Part shown: positions 25,639 to 36,200 of the stretch, in pieces
How positions within the stretch are numbered: position 1 is the first letter of the stretch
Layout of the letters: each line of letters begins with the position of its first letter
Assembly (NCBI RefSeq): GCF_019444005.1
Contig: NZ_CP049304.1
Location: 806,001-870,000 of the forward strand
Direction of reading: 5' to 3'
Length of the DNA stretch: 64,000 bases
From: Liquorilactobacillus nagelii DSM 13675
GTDB lineage: Bacteria; Bacillota; Bacilli; Lactobacillales; Lactobacillaceae
Notes under the pieces: model-generated
Told to the model about the DNA's origin: nothing
Database searches by the model: none
The model's input: the letters and a program-made list of their open reading frames with translations, nothing else
Made by a program: the position numbers and the translations under genes

Positions 25639-26454
25639 TCAAATCATATCTAAGGAAACCTTGTTAATCGGGCGTGGATACAGCATGTTTAGCTGACTTA
25701 ACTCGTCATCAGAAAAACTTACATCTAAAGCCGTTAAGTTTTCAGCTAAATGCTTAATTGAAGAAGCTTTAGGTATACAGTAGACACCTTGTTGCAAAAC
25801 CCAAGCTAATAAAAGACTGTGGACTGTGATTCCCTTTTTTCTGGCCATTTGTCTTAATTGTGGTTTAATTTCCAAGTACCGCGAATTTTCAGATCCAAAA
25901 GGAGAATACGCAATAAATCTAATTTTTTGTTGTCTTTGTAACTCAAGTAAACTCGTCTCTACTCCACGACTACCAAGATTATATAGATCCTCGTTAGCGA
26001 AGCATTGATTACCATCGGGAATATTCAATAATTCTTTAATGTCAGCTACATCGAAATTTGAAACACCCCATTGGTGAATTAATCCTTCTTGTTTTAGATT
26101 CTCTAAATTTTTTACTATTTCGGCTAAATTAGTGTCCTGCCGCCAATGAAGCAAATAAAGATCTAAGTAATCTGTCTGCAGGCGTTTTAAAGAGGCAGCT
26201 AAGCTGGTTCTTAATTTTTGAGCGTTTGCATGCCATGGATAAAATTTCGAAACAATTGTTAAGTTAGTTCGAACAAAAGGTTGAATTGCTTCACCTACTA
26301 GACTTTCTGCAGCTCCTTGACCATACATCTCTGCAGTATCAATCAAGGTTATTCCTTGATTCAACCCATAACGCAATGTAGCCACTTCTTGTTGGTACTT
26401 TTCTTTAGAGCCCTCACCAAGATGCCAAGTTCCCATACCTAAATTTTTCAGCAA
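25639..26454 (-). CDS. Aldo/keto reductase
   Basis: NADPH-dependent oxidoreductase with a TIM-barrel fold, 271 residues. Catalytic tetrad: Asp in LIDTAEMYGQG with Tyr in the same motif, Lys in VSKFYPWHAN and His in YLLHWRQD. The cofactor-binding C-terminal part IPKASSIKHLAENL is present. TTG start 7 bases after GAGGTG. Stop is 14 bases upstream of the GNAT start. Substrate unknown; general carbonyl reduction. Confidence 0.9.
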   Translation of the reverse strand: MLKNLGMGTWHLGEGSKEKYQQEVATLRYGLNQGITLIDTAEMYGQGAAESLVGEAIQPFVRTNLTIVSKFYPWHANAQKLRTSLAASLKRLQTDYLDLYLLHWRQDTNLAEIVKNLENLKQEGLIHQWGVSNFDVADIKELLNIPDGNQCFANEDLYNLGSRGVETSLLELQRQQKIRFIAYSPFGSENSRYLEIKPQLRQMARKKGITVHSLLLAWVLQQGVYCIPKASSIKHLAENLTALDVSFSDDELSQLNMLYPRPINKVSLDMI

Positions 26455-26601
26455 GCTACCTCACCTCATTTAATAAATTTTCTTTATTATAAATCTAAGA
26501 ACTGCTTTCGCCAATCCTTTTACAGCTAAAGTAGTTTGTTCGTATATTACATGTAAGTTGACTGCGCAGAAAACTTGCATAACTTGAAAGGGGTTTTTAT
26601 T

Positions 26602-26802
26602 ATGAGTAAAACATGGTTGAAATCAAACTTAACCACAATTACAACCGACAATGCAGGAAAAGAACAGAAACGTACTTTTAATAATATCAATAGCAATGTA
26701 ACCGAAGAAAAAATTAATAATTTTGGTAAAATCATAGCTGAATTAACTGGAAAAACGACAACTGACATTAACTTAACTGTCGTATCGGCTATTAATGAAT
26801 AA
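26602..26802 (+). CDS. DUF1659 family protein
   Basis: Small soluble protein of 66 residues with the DUF1659 pattern (KRTFNNINSNVTEEKINNFGK, given in outline, then a conserved hydrophobic end with INLTVVSAIN). The ATG follows GAAAGGGG. It is followed after 32 bases by a DUF2922 gene, and this pair is a standing combination in Firmicutes. Function of both families is unknown. They form a two-gene operon on the plus strand between genes of opposite direction. Confidence 0.85.
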   Translation: MSKTWLKSNLTTITTDNAGKEQKRTFNNINSNVTEEKINNFGKIIAELTGKTTTDINLTVVSAINE

Positions 26803-26834
26803 TTTTATCACACAAAAAATTTAGGAGGAAATTT

Positions 26835-27059
26835 ATGAAACAACTTGATTTAGTTTTTACAGATGAAACCGGCAAAAACAAAACTCACTTTCGTTTGGAC
26901 GGAGCCAAGGAAACATTATCGGCTGAAACCGTTCGTGATACAATGCAAAAACTGATTTCGTTAGAAATTTTTGTTGCCAAAAAAGGACAAAAAATGTTTG
27001 TAACTCCAGTAGAAGCTAAATATATCGAAACCTTAGAGACGCCTATTTTTACACTATAA
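26835..27059 (+). CDS. DUF2922 family protein
   Basis: Soluble protein of 74 residues. It begins MKQLDLVFTDETGK and has the family's LxFxxxxGKxxxxxL pattern followed by VRDTMQKLISLEIF and a C-terminal beta segment (FVTPVEAKYIE). ATG behind TAGGAGGA. Second gene of the DUF1659-DUF2922 pair. Function is unknown. Confidence 0.85.
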   Translation: MKQLDLVFTDETGKNKTHFRLDGAKETLSAETVRDTMQKLISLEIFVAKKGQKMFVTPVEAKYIETLETPIFTL

Positions 27060-27177
27060 TAATCAGAGGCCTAGAACCCGTTTTACCCCACTTATTTGAG
27101 TTCCAATAAAAAATAACAAAAAAGTTTTTGAATCGTTAATAGCTGCGATAATCCATAAAAAAACGTAGATTAATAAA

Positions 27178-27216
27178 GTGAACCCCCGAGATTGTTGTCC
27201 AATCTCGGGGGTTCAC
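27178..27216. terminator. Very strong GC-rich hairpin
   Basis: A perfect 17-bp stem (GTGAACCCCCGAGATTG and its complement) with a 5-base loop, between the DUF2922 gene and the convergent GT2 gene. There is no clean T run directly after either arm, so it may work as a bidirectional terminator or transcript end protector. Confidence 0.6.
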
Positions 27217-27256
27217 TTCATAATTTTAAAAATTAACCTGCCTTTTTTATGTTTTC

Positions 27257-28273
27257 TCAGTTAAAACCATACATATGCTGAGCTAAATGATATGCTCCAA
27301 TAGCTGTTTTTCGACCAATTCTTCCAGGCAAATGAAGACCTATCCCAAATAATCCCCGACGTAATTGGTGATAGAGCTTAAGATCACTAGTTGCAATGTA
27401 TTCCCACAATTCATCTTTTTGCTGCAGACTGGTCAAAGAACCATCTTTAATTAACAAAATTGAAGAAATAGTTGTGATAATCTCTAAATATTTTTCTAAG
27501 TAGTCTGCAACCGGACTGCTTAAATTAACCTGCTTAACATAAAAATCAATCATCATGCGATTTACCTTAAGCTGTTGATCAATTCTTTGCAACATAACAG
27601 TTTCATTAACAGACTGATCCGAACGTCCGATAAAATAGTGGTATAAATCAGTGTCCAAATAATAAATTTTTTTCACGAATGGTAATGGTTCAAATGCATA
27701 TAAATTGTCTTCATAAAAAGTATGTTTTGGCAGTTGCAATCGAACCTGTTCACGTAAAAGATTAGTCCGATAAATAATCGAATGCATCAGTAAATATTTT
27801 CCCAGCGGAAATTTTGCCTTTTCCCAACCAAAAAATTGATTTTGTGGTAAACAATTTAAATAGCTCATTACTTTTTTATGATTGGACCCTTGTTTATCAT
27901 ATACAAAATTACAAACTAGCAAATCAAGTTGAGTCGGCTTTGAACTAACAAGGCTCAAAAAGTCAACAACTTTTTGATACGAAACAGCATCTAACCAGTC
28001 ATCGCTATCAACCACCTTAAAATATTGACCAGTGGCTACTTTTAAGCCCGCATTAATAGCTGCTCCGTGACCGCCGTTAGTTTGATGAATCACTTTGACT
28101 CTTTCAGGGAAGCGTTGCATATAGTAATCAACTTTTTCTCCGGTTTGATCGGTTGAACCATCATCAATTAAAATGACTTCAACTTTTTCTTCTCCTAGCA
28201 GTAATGAATTGACACAACGCTCTAAATAAGCCGCTGAATTATAGCAAGGAACAACAATACTTAAAACTTTCAC
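27257..28273 (-). CDS. Glycosyltransferase family 2 protein
   Basis: Inverting GT-A glycosyltransferase of 338 residues. SIVVPCYNSAAYLE starts the nucleotide-binding domain, IDDGSTDQTG and VVDSDDWLD (DxD-like) are the UDP-sugar and metal sites, and NGGHGAAINAGL is typical. The C-terminal 150 residues are helical, with TFYEDNLYAFEPL holding the probable catalytic ED. GTG start behind AAGGGAG. No membrane segment. It is isolated from the exopolysaccharide region, and its acceptor is unknown. Confidence 0.88.
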   Translation of the reverse strand: MKVLSIVVPCYNSAAYLERCVNSLLLGEEKVEVILIDDGSTDQTGEKVDYYMQRFPERVKVIHQTNGGHGAAINAGLKVATGQYFKVVDSDDWLDAVSYQKVVDFLSLVSSKPTQLDLLVCNFVYDKQGSNHKKVMSYLNCLPQNQFFGWEKAKFPLGKYLLMHSIIYRTNLLREQVRLQLPKHTFYEDNLYAFEPLPFVKKIYYLDTDLYHYFIGRSDQSVNETVMLQRIDQQLKVNRMMIDFYVKQVNLSSPVADYLEKYLEIITTISSILLIKDGSLTSLQQKDELWEYIATSDLKLYHQLRRGLFGIGLHLPGRIGRKTAIGAYHLAQHMYGFN

Positions 28274-28375
28274 TTCTGCTAACTCCCTTTTGACTACAAA
28301 ATAAATTTCAAATTCCTCGATTTTCCTTATCTATAATATCATATTGATTATAAATTTATTTTAATCATAGTATTT

Positions 28376-29800
28376 TTAGTCAGATGTTATACTTTGTCGT
28401 CGGCACGCAACGACTAAACCAATGAAACAAATTATTAGAGCAAATAAGAAAACGGCATGCATCCCAAAAATAAAAGTTTCAAGATGTTTAGTCGGGAAAA
28501 TCGTAATTTGTTGTCCAGTATGAATGCTCATTGCACCAAACAAAATTGTTGTTGCTCCGGAAATCCCTACTACCATTCCGAGATTTCGAGCTAAAGCATT
28601 AATACCACCAGCAATACCCAAATCTTTTATTGCCACTGAACTCATAACTGTTGTATTATTTGGCGCTTGAAAAATTCCGTTTCCCAACCCAACTAAACCA
28701 ACATTAGCAGTAAATATCCACAGTGGTGTTTGAAGATTAGTTAATAAGTAACCTACCTGACTAGCCAAAATTAAAAAGAGCCCTAAAATAGTTATTTTTT
28801 TAGTACCAATCCGATCTGAAACGGCACCTGAAAAAGGCGCAATAATGACTTGGACTAAAGGAAAAATCATCAATATATACCCAGCAATTCTCGGTGATAG
28901 ACCACGTGCATTTTCTAAATAAAATGGTGAAATAACATTAAAAAAGAAATTTGTAACAAAAATTAAGAAACCAGTTAACAAACTGCGCGAAAATTGCTGA
29001 TTCTTAAAAATTGTAAAAGAAATCAAAGGTTCAGTTTGAGTTAATTCTGTTCTGACGAAGAACACCAAACTAACAATAGCAACAACAAATAAAACAATAA
29101 TTAGTGGAGCCATAAATCCAATTTCTTGACCCAAAAAGACTGCTGTAAACAAACTGACCATAAAAATTGCTAGATAAAACGCCCCCTGATAATCTAGTAT
29201 GGTTTTTCTTTTATTAAAATCAGCTGGGAGAATAAATGCTCCTAGAATAATTGTCAAAATTCCAATCGGAACATTAATCCAGAAGATATAACCCCAGGTA
29301 AAATGAGCTAAAATCAGCCCTCCAACACCCGGACCAGCGATTGATCCTAAGGCAACAAAGGATCCTATCAAACCTAAAGCTTTACCTCTTTCTGAAAATG
29401 GAAATATTTCCGTAATGATGCCGTTGTTGGTTGCCATTGTCATAGAGGCGCCAAAAGCTTGAATACCACGAGCTACTAATAATAAACTAAAATTACCTTT
29501 AAAACCTGCTAATAAAGAACCTATTACAAAAAAGAACGTTCCAATTCTAAAAATTTTTATTTTGCCAATTATATCTCCTAATTTACCAAAAAATAACAAT
29601 AAAGAACAGATTACGATCAAATACAGTGATACCACCCACTCAGCCTGATTCATCGGAATCTTTAAATCTTGACTGATAACCGGCAGCGCAATGTTTACAA
29701 TACTACCGTCCAAAGTTGCCATAATTGTAAATAACCCGATAGCTCCTAGAATCCACCACCGGTGCCGTTGAACTGCCTCATCTTCTAAATATTGTTTCAT
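28376..29800 (-). CDS. MFS transporter, DHA2 (EmrB/QacA) family
   Basis: Proton-driven multidrug efflux-type transporter, 474 residues and about 14 helices. Motif D1 (LDGSIVNIALPVI, about 30-42), motif A (GKLGDIIGKIKIFRIG) and motif C (GPGVGGLILAHFTW) are visible. The two extra central helices put it in the DHA2 group. ATG behind GAAGG. It is next to the GH73 gene but transcribed separately. Substrate unknown. Confidence 0.9.
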   Translation of the reverse strand: MKQYLEDEAVQRHRWWILGAIGLFTIMATLDGSIVNIALPVISQDLKIPMNQAEWVVSLYLIVICSLLLFFGKLGDIIGKIKIFRIGTFFFVIGSLLAGFKGNFSLLLVARGIQAFGASMTMATNNGIITEIFPFSERGKALGLIGSFVALGSIAGPGVGGLILAHFTWGYIFWINVPIGILTIILGAFILPADFNKRKTILDYQGAFYLAIFMVSLFTAVFLGQEIGFMAPLIIVLFVVAIVSLVFFVRTELTQTEPLISFTIFKNQQFSRSLLTGFLIFVTNFFFNVISPFYLENARGLSPRIAGYILMIFPLVQVIIAPFSGAVSDRIGTKKITILGLFLILASQVGYLLTNLQTPLWIFTANVGLVGLGNGIFQAPNNTTVMSSVAIKDLGIAGGINALARNLGMVVGISGATTILFGAMSIHTGQQITIFPTKHLETFIFGMHAVFLFALIICFIGLVVACRRQSITSD

Positions 29801-29880
29801 CTCAAGACCTTCTTCTCTCAGTTAAATGCTCAAATAGCCAACTTCTTTATTATAAGTGAAGTTTAAGTGTTTTAAAAATT

Positions 29881-29917
29881 AAAAAAGTTCTAAAATTAGA
29901 TTTGCTAATTTTAGAAC
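29881..29917 (-). terminator. Terminator after the GH73 gene
   Basis: GTTCTAAAATTAG / CTAATTTTAGAAC, a perfect 13-bp stem followed on the minus strand by six T. Confidence 0.8.
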
Positions 29918-29957
29918 CCAAAAATGGACTCAATCCTTGGAAATAGTTGAAATAAAT

Positions 29958-31715
29958 TTAGAATTCAGAGTTATCATATGCTAATAATCCGTATAGGTTA
30001 ATCATGTTAATGATTTTGTCTGCATACTGAGGATCAGTTGCATAACTACCATATTTACCGTGATAAAGATTCTTGGCAGCAGTTGCAACATTTGCTGAAT
30101 GCGTTCGATTCGAATTATAGAAACTGTTCGCTATTAGCTGGGCGTATCTTTCAAGCGAATCATAGTACGACGAATAAGCTTGAAATTTTGCTGCCACAGA
30201 ATATTTATGCCCGTTATAATACTCTATCGTTGGCATAGTTACATAGCTGCCCTGACCTGAATATTTCACGCCAAATAAATTATGAGCATTCTTGGTTAAT
30301 GTACTATCACCATAACCACTCTCTAAGGCAGCTTGCGCCATCATTAGTGATGGATATAAATTATAACGTCTCGAAGCTTGTTGGGCAGCTGTTGCAATAC
30401 TGTTAAAAAAATTAGCAATATTTGTGTTCATTTCCAATGCACCAGTTGTATGATTAAAATATAATTCAGTGCCATTTATTGAGCGCAAGCCGTATTGCAT
30501 CTGACCATTTCCAGCATAATAAACCACCTTATGTTGATAGTCAATATAATAAAGACCAGTTTTCATCGCACCTGTAACATTATCAAATAAATACCAACAC
30601 CCGTTTAAATGTTGTTGACCATACTGCATTTGACCATTGTTATTGTAATAAACAGTTTTATGCTGATCACCAATATACTGAAAACCAGTTTGACGCGCAC
30701 CAGTTACTCCATTAAATAAATACCAGTTACCATTTAAATGTTGTTGACCATACTGCATCTGACCATTGTTATTGTAATAAACAGTTTTATGCTGATTATT
30801 TATGTATTGGAACCCAGTCTTCCTTGCACCAGTTACTCCATCAAACAAATACCAATACCCATTTAAATGTTGTTGACCATACTGCATCTGACCATTGTTA
30901 TTGTAATAAACAGTTTTATGCTGATTATTTATGTATTGGAACCCAGTCTTCCTTGCACCAGTTACTCCATCAAACAAATACCAATACCCATTTAAATATT
31001 GTTGACCATACTGCATCTGACCATTCGTTGCATAATACACTACCTTATTTTGTTCTTTTATTTTTTGAAAACCAATTTGATTCTTATGGGTAGCTGAATC
31101 AACTAAATACCAATGTCCATTTTGATAAAGTTGAACTAGTCCTGGTTGTGTTTGCTTAATTGCTTGAGTCTTAGCAGTTTTTTCACCGGAATCCGTCATT
31201 AAATTAGGATTTTGAGATTGAGACTTTTTGTTGGTTAACGTTGATTTTGCAATAGTGGAAGACTTTTCTGTCGCAAACAATTTTGGCTTGTCTGCAGAGC
31301 TATCCAGAGTTGATTCGTTGTTTGTTGGATTATCTGTTTGTTCTTCTGTTGTTGCTGTAGTTGTTTTTTTATTGTCCATTGACGTCGTCGAATTACGGTT
31401 AATCGTTTCCTTAGTACTTTGTTGCATATCCGTTGCTACACTAGTTGCTGAATCATAGTTTGTCACTGCTGGCTGTGATGAAGTATTTTGATTCACTGAA
31501 CTTTCTGAATTGCTTGTTATTACTTTTTCATTAACCGAAGGATCTTTAGATGACAAAGTACTTGAACTCATGGCTGATGAAACGGAATTAGTATCTGCTG
31601 CAACTGTTTCTGAAAAGAATCCAACTGAAGCAATGCAAGCTACTAAGGTCACAGTTGCAAAAATCCAATTCTTACCAGCTTTGTACATTTTATATCTATT
31701 CTTTCTTTCCGACAT
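29958..31715 (-). CDS. Secreted GH73 glucosaminidase with glucan-binding repeats
   Basis: Exported cell-wall hydrolase of 585 residues. The N-terminus has a KxYKxGKxW-type signal (YKMYKAGKNWIFA) and a Val-Ala-Ala-Asp cleavage area, then about 130 residues rich in Ser, Thr and Asn. Five 43-residue aromatic repeats follow (VYYNNNGQMQYGQQ and WYLFD cores), of the type that binds alpha-glucan. The C-terminal 155 residues are a glucosaminidase domain: ALESGYGDS with the catalytic Glu, HNLFGVKY, and a helical end. ATG behind AAGGGAG. It probably cleaves peptidoglycan while bound to a glucan layer. Confidence 0.9.
   Translation of the reverse strand: MSERKNRYKMYKAGKNWIFATVTLVACIASVGFFSETVAADTNSVSSAMSSSTLSSKDPSVNEKVITSNSESSVNQNTSSQPAVTNYDSATSVATDMQQSTKETINRNSTTSMDNKKTTTATTEEQTDNPTNNESTLDSSADKPKLFATEKSSTIAKSTLTNKKSQSQNPNLMTDSGEKTAKTQAIKQTQPGLVQLYQNGHWYLVDSATHKNQIGFQKIKEQNKVVYYATNGQMQYGQQYLNGYWYLFDGVTGARKTGFQYINNQHKTVYYNNNGQMQYGQQHLNGYWYLFDGVTGARKTGFQYINNQHKTVYYNNNGQMQYGQQHLNGNWYLFNGVTGARQTGFQYIGDQHKTVYYNNNGQMQYGQQHLNGCWYLFDNVTGAMKTGLYYIDYQHKVVYYAGNGQMQYGLRSINGTELYFNHTTGALEMNTNIANFFNSIATAAQQASRRYNLYPSLMMAQAALESGYGDSTLTKNAHNLFGVKYSGQGSYVTMPTIEYYNGHKYSVAAKFQAYSSYYDSLERYAQLIANSFYNSNRTHSANVATAAKNLYHGKYGSYATDPQYADKIINMINLYGLLAYDNSEF
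30426..31070. repeat. Five tandem 129-bp repeats in the GH73 gene
   Basis: Each unit codes for 43 residues. Units 2 and 3, with flanking parts, are identical or nearly identical over more than 110 bases (for example around 30756-30880 and 30885-31010), which points to recent duplication or gene conversion. Confidence 0.85.
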
Positions 31716-31982
31716 ACAATAATCTCCCTTTTGACTTAAATTAAAAAGATCTTAAAAGACACCTTATTTTTATATCGACTATTTCTAGAAATGTTTAAAG
31801 TCGTGTTTGATTAATTTTAGAAAATGTTATTAAGCTTTTATCATTTAAATTATTTTCAAAAAATTATTGTTAATCGTCGAATTTATTTTAAGCTGTATTT
31901 TTATCTTTTAATAAACAACTCTTTTTCAGTTAATAATGTAAACATTCAACCACTCCATTTTTCAAATTTTACTTTAATAACT

Positions 31983-32026
31983 AAAAACACCTGAACTCAA
32001 GTAAAAATTATACTCAAATTCAGGTG
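31983..32026 (-). terminator. Terminator after the pyruvyl transferase gene
   Basis: CACCTGAA / TTCAGGTG with further pairing of ACTCAAGTA-type bases in the loop and a T run on the minus strand. The rest of the 300-base gap (31738-31982) is very AT-rich and holds the GH73 promoter region, with no clear gene. Confidence 0.65.
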
Positions 32027-32036
32027 GAAATCTTTT

Positions 32037-33074
32037 TTATCTGTTAATTGAAAACTTCTTAGAATGATTTTCTATTAATTTGTCCAACTGATTAAAATCG
32101 TTTCTAACATCATATGGATGCTTGGTCAGTGTCAATAAATGTTTAATCTGTGGCGTTAATCGTTCAAGATCATCTTCGTCAGTATAGTCAATCCAGTCAA
32201 TATGTTCAAGCCAATCAAAGTAAGCGTGCTTTCCTTTTCCGTAACTGTTACCAAATAATAAACAAGGAGTACCTGTTAAAACTGAAAAAACCATCGCATG
32301 CCAACGATCAGTGATCACTATCTCTTGATTAGAAAATAATTCAAGTTCATCTTTAAAAAGCTTCCGCCGACTTTCTGGAGTAATCCGATCAACCGTATCC
32401 AAAACGGTATCCGTTTGTTCAATTGACCGTTTACCATTATCCAAAACTTTCTTTAAAGAAGAAATCAATTGATCGTCAACCACCTTTTCACTGTCCTGCC
32501 GAAAAACGAATAGTGCACCTGAACGTCCTTCATTAAAGGTTTTAGGTTGAAGATATAAAACCATGTCTGGTGTAAATAAAACATGATTCTTAAAAGTCTG
32601 TTGCATTCGATGATAGCTTTGAGCATCACGGGCTACCAAATATAAATTAGGATTTTTTTCGTAAGCTTCCTGACTCTTCTTCTTTTCAATTTCACCATGT
32701 TGGTTTTCCTCAAAATGAATTGATTGTGGAAAAGAAATAGTTAAATTATCTGTAAAAGATTCAAAAACTCTCCTTCTGGCAATTTCATGATCTAAATATA
32801 AACTCCCCATATTACCACCACCGACAAACGACACGATGTCTGGTGGTTGAATTACTTTTTGGATCTCTTTGATTGCTGCTTCAGTGTCCTCTTCCAAAAT
32901 CTCAATAAATTCATACTCAGGAAACTCGTTTTCGATGTATCTTTTCTGTGCCCATGAAACAGCTTGATCACCTAAGTTTGTATAAGTAGGAATTCCAAAA
33001 GAAAAGAATTTTGGCTTTTTATCATTTGGAATAGCTGTAACAACGTTTGAATTACCGATGTAAAAATTTACCAT
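32037..33074 (-). CDS. Polysaccharide pyruvyl transferase family protein
   Basis: Enzyme family that adds ketal pyruvate from PEP to sugars of surface polysaccharides. 345 residues. TYTNLGDQAVSWAQKRYI near the N-terminus, VSFVGGGNMGSLY with the GGGN motif (about 100-112), and TDRWHAMVFSVLTGTPCLLF (about 256-275) with the conserved H are the family features. ATG behind GGAGGCAG. It lies between two secreted glucan-binding enzymes, which fits a role in decorating the extracellular or wall glycan. Confidence 0.88.
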   Translation of the reverse strand: MVNFYIGNSNVVTAIPNDKKPKFFSFGIPTYTNLGDQAVSWAQKRYIENEFPEYEFIEILEEDTEAAIKEIQKVIQPPDIVSFVGGGNMGSLYLDHEIARRRVFESFTDNLTISFPQSIHFEENQHGEIEKKKSQEAYEKNPNLYLVARDAQSYHRMQQTFKNHVLFTPDMVLYLQPKTFNEGRSGALFVFRQDSEKVVDDQLISSLKKVLDNGKRSIEQTDTVLDTVDRITPESRRKLFKDELELFSNQEIVITDRWHAMVFSVLTGTPCLLFGNSYGKGKHAYFDWLEHIDWIDYTDEDDLERLTPQIKHLLTLTKHPYDVRNDFNQLDKLIENHSKKFSINR

Positions 33075-33163
33075 TTAAATCTGCCTCCAAGTAACTATTG
33101 TGAAAATCAGCGCTTATAGAATATAATACTAAACATTTTTTATTTTTTCACGAATTTAGACTT

Positions 33164-33199
33164 ATAAAAAAAGAGTTGCAATTTAAATTTGCAACTCTT
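33164..33199 (-). terminator. Terminator after the GH53 gene
   Basis: AAGAGTTGCAA / TTGCAACTCTT with a 7-base loop and seven T on the minus strand. Confidence 0.85.
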
Positions 33200-33213
33200 C
33201 TTTTCATCAACTA

Positions 33214-36200
33214 TTAACTTAATTCTTGTTTAGCTGGTCCCCAAACCAAGCTAGCTGAAACATGAGCAGTTAATGTTGAACCATATAGAGCATTTTGATT
33301 GTCATTAACAAAATTCCATTCTTTCTGTTCACTAGATTGACCCTCACTCAACCAAAACTCGTAATGATAAGCTTGTCCATCGGTTGAATAATAAGTTTGA
33401 CTGTCAATTATAGCAGTGGAGTTGCCATTAAGTTGAGCTGCAATTTTGTTCAATTGCGTCGTTCCAATTTTCGATTCCCATTTACCTGTTAAAGCTGAAT
33501 CTGAAACACCACTAGATAAATTCGTATCATTGGTTGCCAAAACATCCCCTACCTTAAGGGTACCATTTTTTAGTTTGACGCCATTGTCGTAGATGCTGTC
33601 AATTTGCAAATTAATGTTTGAAGTCGATGTTGTTGGCGTTTGATATCCGGATAACATTCCTTTATAAACATTCAATGATTGCAATGGATATCCTAAATCA
33701 TCAAAAAGCGATACGTTATCCCAAGTTGTTCCACCCCAAGCTGGCTTTCCATTGTAGTACATAACATTGTTTGGAGCATACCCAACAGCATATTTTGAAG
33801 CCCAACCCGTACCATACAAATCAGACATTTCATCATTATAACTCCAATTTGACCAGCCTGCTTTAACTGGAATCCATGCTGGTTCCCAATAGAAGGCACC
33901 CAAACCATTTTGATTTACAATAGCCTGATACATAGATTCTAACTCATCAACTTGGCCTTGAGGACTGTTCTCATAGGCATATGAAGACTGATTTGAACCA
34001 ATAGAATTTCCTGTTCCATCAGCATCCTGTAATGAATTTGTCCAACCTGTTTCAAGCACTACAAATTCTTTACCAAAATTATCTCTCACCATTTTTTCAA
34101 CAGCTTCTAGATTATTTGGAGTATTTGCACCTTTACCCAAACCATTTCCATTATTATCATTGGTTGACCAAAAAGGATAATAAGAAGAGCCAAGAACATC
34201 ATAATCTACATTGTTATTCTTTAGGGCAGTCATTATCGTTGAATATTTTTGAACATTTGGTGTTTCAAGTTGAATAACTACCTTTGCTTTAGGTGCTAAT
34301 TCACGTACAGCTTTCGAACCGGCATTTAAATATGAACTTATAATTCCCGCCTTCTGGTTATCATTCCAAATGTTAGTATAAGACTCATTTGCATCACGAC
34401 TAGCAATAATTCCCAGAACACCATTCGTAATTTCATTTCCGATTTGTACCATTCCAATTTCTACACCCGTCTCTTTGAAATCAGAAATTGTTTTTCTGGT
34501 ATACAAATATACTGATTCAGCAATTTCAGCAGAATTTTCTTTTTCCCAAGCTTTTGGTACAACCTGCTTACCTGGATCAGCCCAAAAATCAGAGTATTGG
34601 AAATCAAGCAAAACCTTCATTCCATATTTTGCAGCTTCTTTCGCAATTTGCAATTCATTATATTCGTCTGAAGCTCCACCACTATAAGTCTGGTTTTCAG
34701 CATTAAGTGGATCAACCCATAGACGCAGACGCAAATAATTAACACCTGCTTCATGTAGAACTTGAACTAAATCTGCTGGCTTACCATTGTAGTCGTAAAA
34801 TTGAACACCCGCATTTTGCAAAGCAATGTAACTTGAAATATCAACCCCGCGAATTGTATCATCAGTCATACCAGCAATCGGTTTTACTGTAACACCTTCA
34901 TACCGCAAACCAGTATCTGTTCCATTTTTATATGCTGCCGTAATCTGATCAGCTGTCATTGAACTCGTTGGTACTCCAGTAGCAGTTGTTGTCGAATCTG
35001 AGCTCACCGGTTTTCCCCAAACAAGCGTTGCAGTTAATTGAATTAATAATTGATCACCATATTTTTTCCCAGTGTTAATTGACACAAAATTATTTTCCTT
35101 GTCGGTCGCTGACTGGCCAGCTAACCAAAATTCATAATGATACGGATTACCTTGGCTATCATAATAAGTTTTATTTCCTTCAATTGCGCTTGAACTGCCT
35201 GAAAGTGTTTGATAAATATTTTCTAAATCAGTTTGGCTGAACTCACTATTTGAATTTCCTTGTAATAATTTTTCAGGAATTGTTGTTGTTAAGTTCAAAT
35301 CAGACGAACTGACTGACTGTTTAGCTTGAAGCGGTTCAGTTACATCATTAGTTACGCCAGCATTTTTATAGGTAGCAGTTATTTCGTAACTAGTTTTCGA
35401 AGTAACAGAAGATGTTTGATTAGCAGTGTCTTGTCCCGGACGATATAAAACATACGCTGCTACCCAACTGTTTTTATTAGCTACGTCTATAATTCCGCCA
35501 ACACCTAAAGCTTGCCAGTTAGTATCCTTCAATTGATCTTGATACCAATCCATAAAGTCAGTTGTGCCGTTGTCAGCTGCTATTTGAACAGTATCTCCAG
35601 TTATATCAGTTGTGTAAACTGCCACAGTTCCTGTTAGATTATCATTTTCCAATAAATTTTGTTCAACAGCTTGATCAGTTGCATTAAGGTCTCCTTGCGC
35701 AACTAATTGTGCTACATCGTGTAACGAAAATGCTAAATAGTTATCCTGAGTATTTTGCCAATTAACATCTAGTTTTTGATTCAATTTTTCATTAATTTGC
35801 TGAGCTAAAAGATTCCTGAAAGCCATTAAACTTTCTAACTTACCCTCATTTGAAAAATCAAAAGTCGTTCCAGCAATTTTAACTTTTCCGGTTGCCATTG
35901 ATCCGTTAACTGGATCAAAGTAATATTGATCATTATTAATTTTCTGCCAAGAATATTGCATTTGACCTTGTGAATTATAATAAACTGTTTTATTTTGCTG
36001 TGAGATATATTTAAAACCAGTTTGCATAGCACCACTATTTTCGTCAAACAAATACCAGTAACCGTTTAGATGTTGTTGACCATAGATCATTTGACCTTGC
36101 AAATTATAATAAACTGTCTTCGGCCCATCACTTGTTTCTTGTTTTGTTAACGAAACAAAACCAACCTGCATCGCCCCAGTATTTTCCTTGAAAAAGTACC

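Noticed and set aside
30824..31093. Plus-strand open frames with His/Leu/Thr repeats inside the GH73, GH53 and GH25 genes
   Set aside because: They are antisense shadows of the 129-bp coding repeats, with no ribosome-binding site and no family resemblance.
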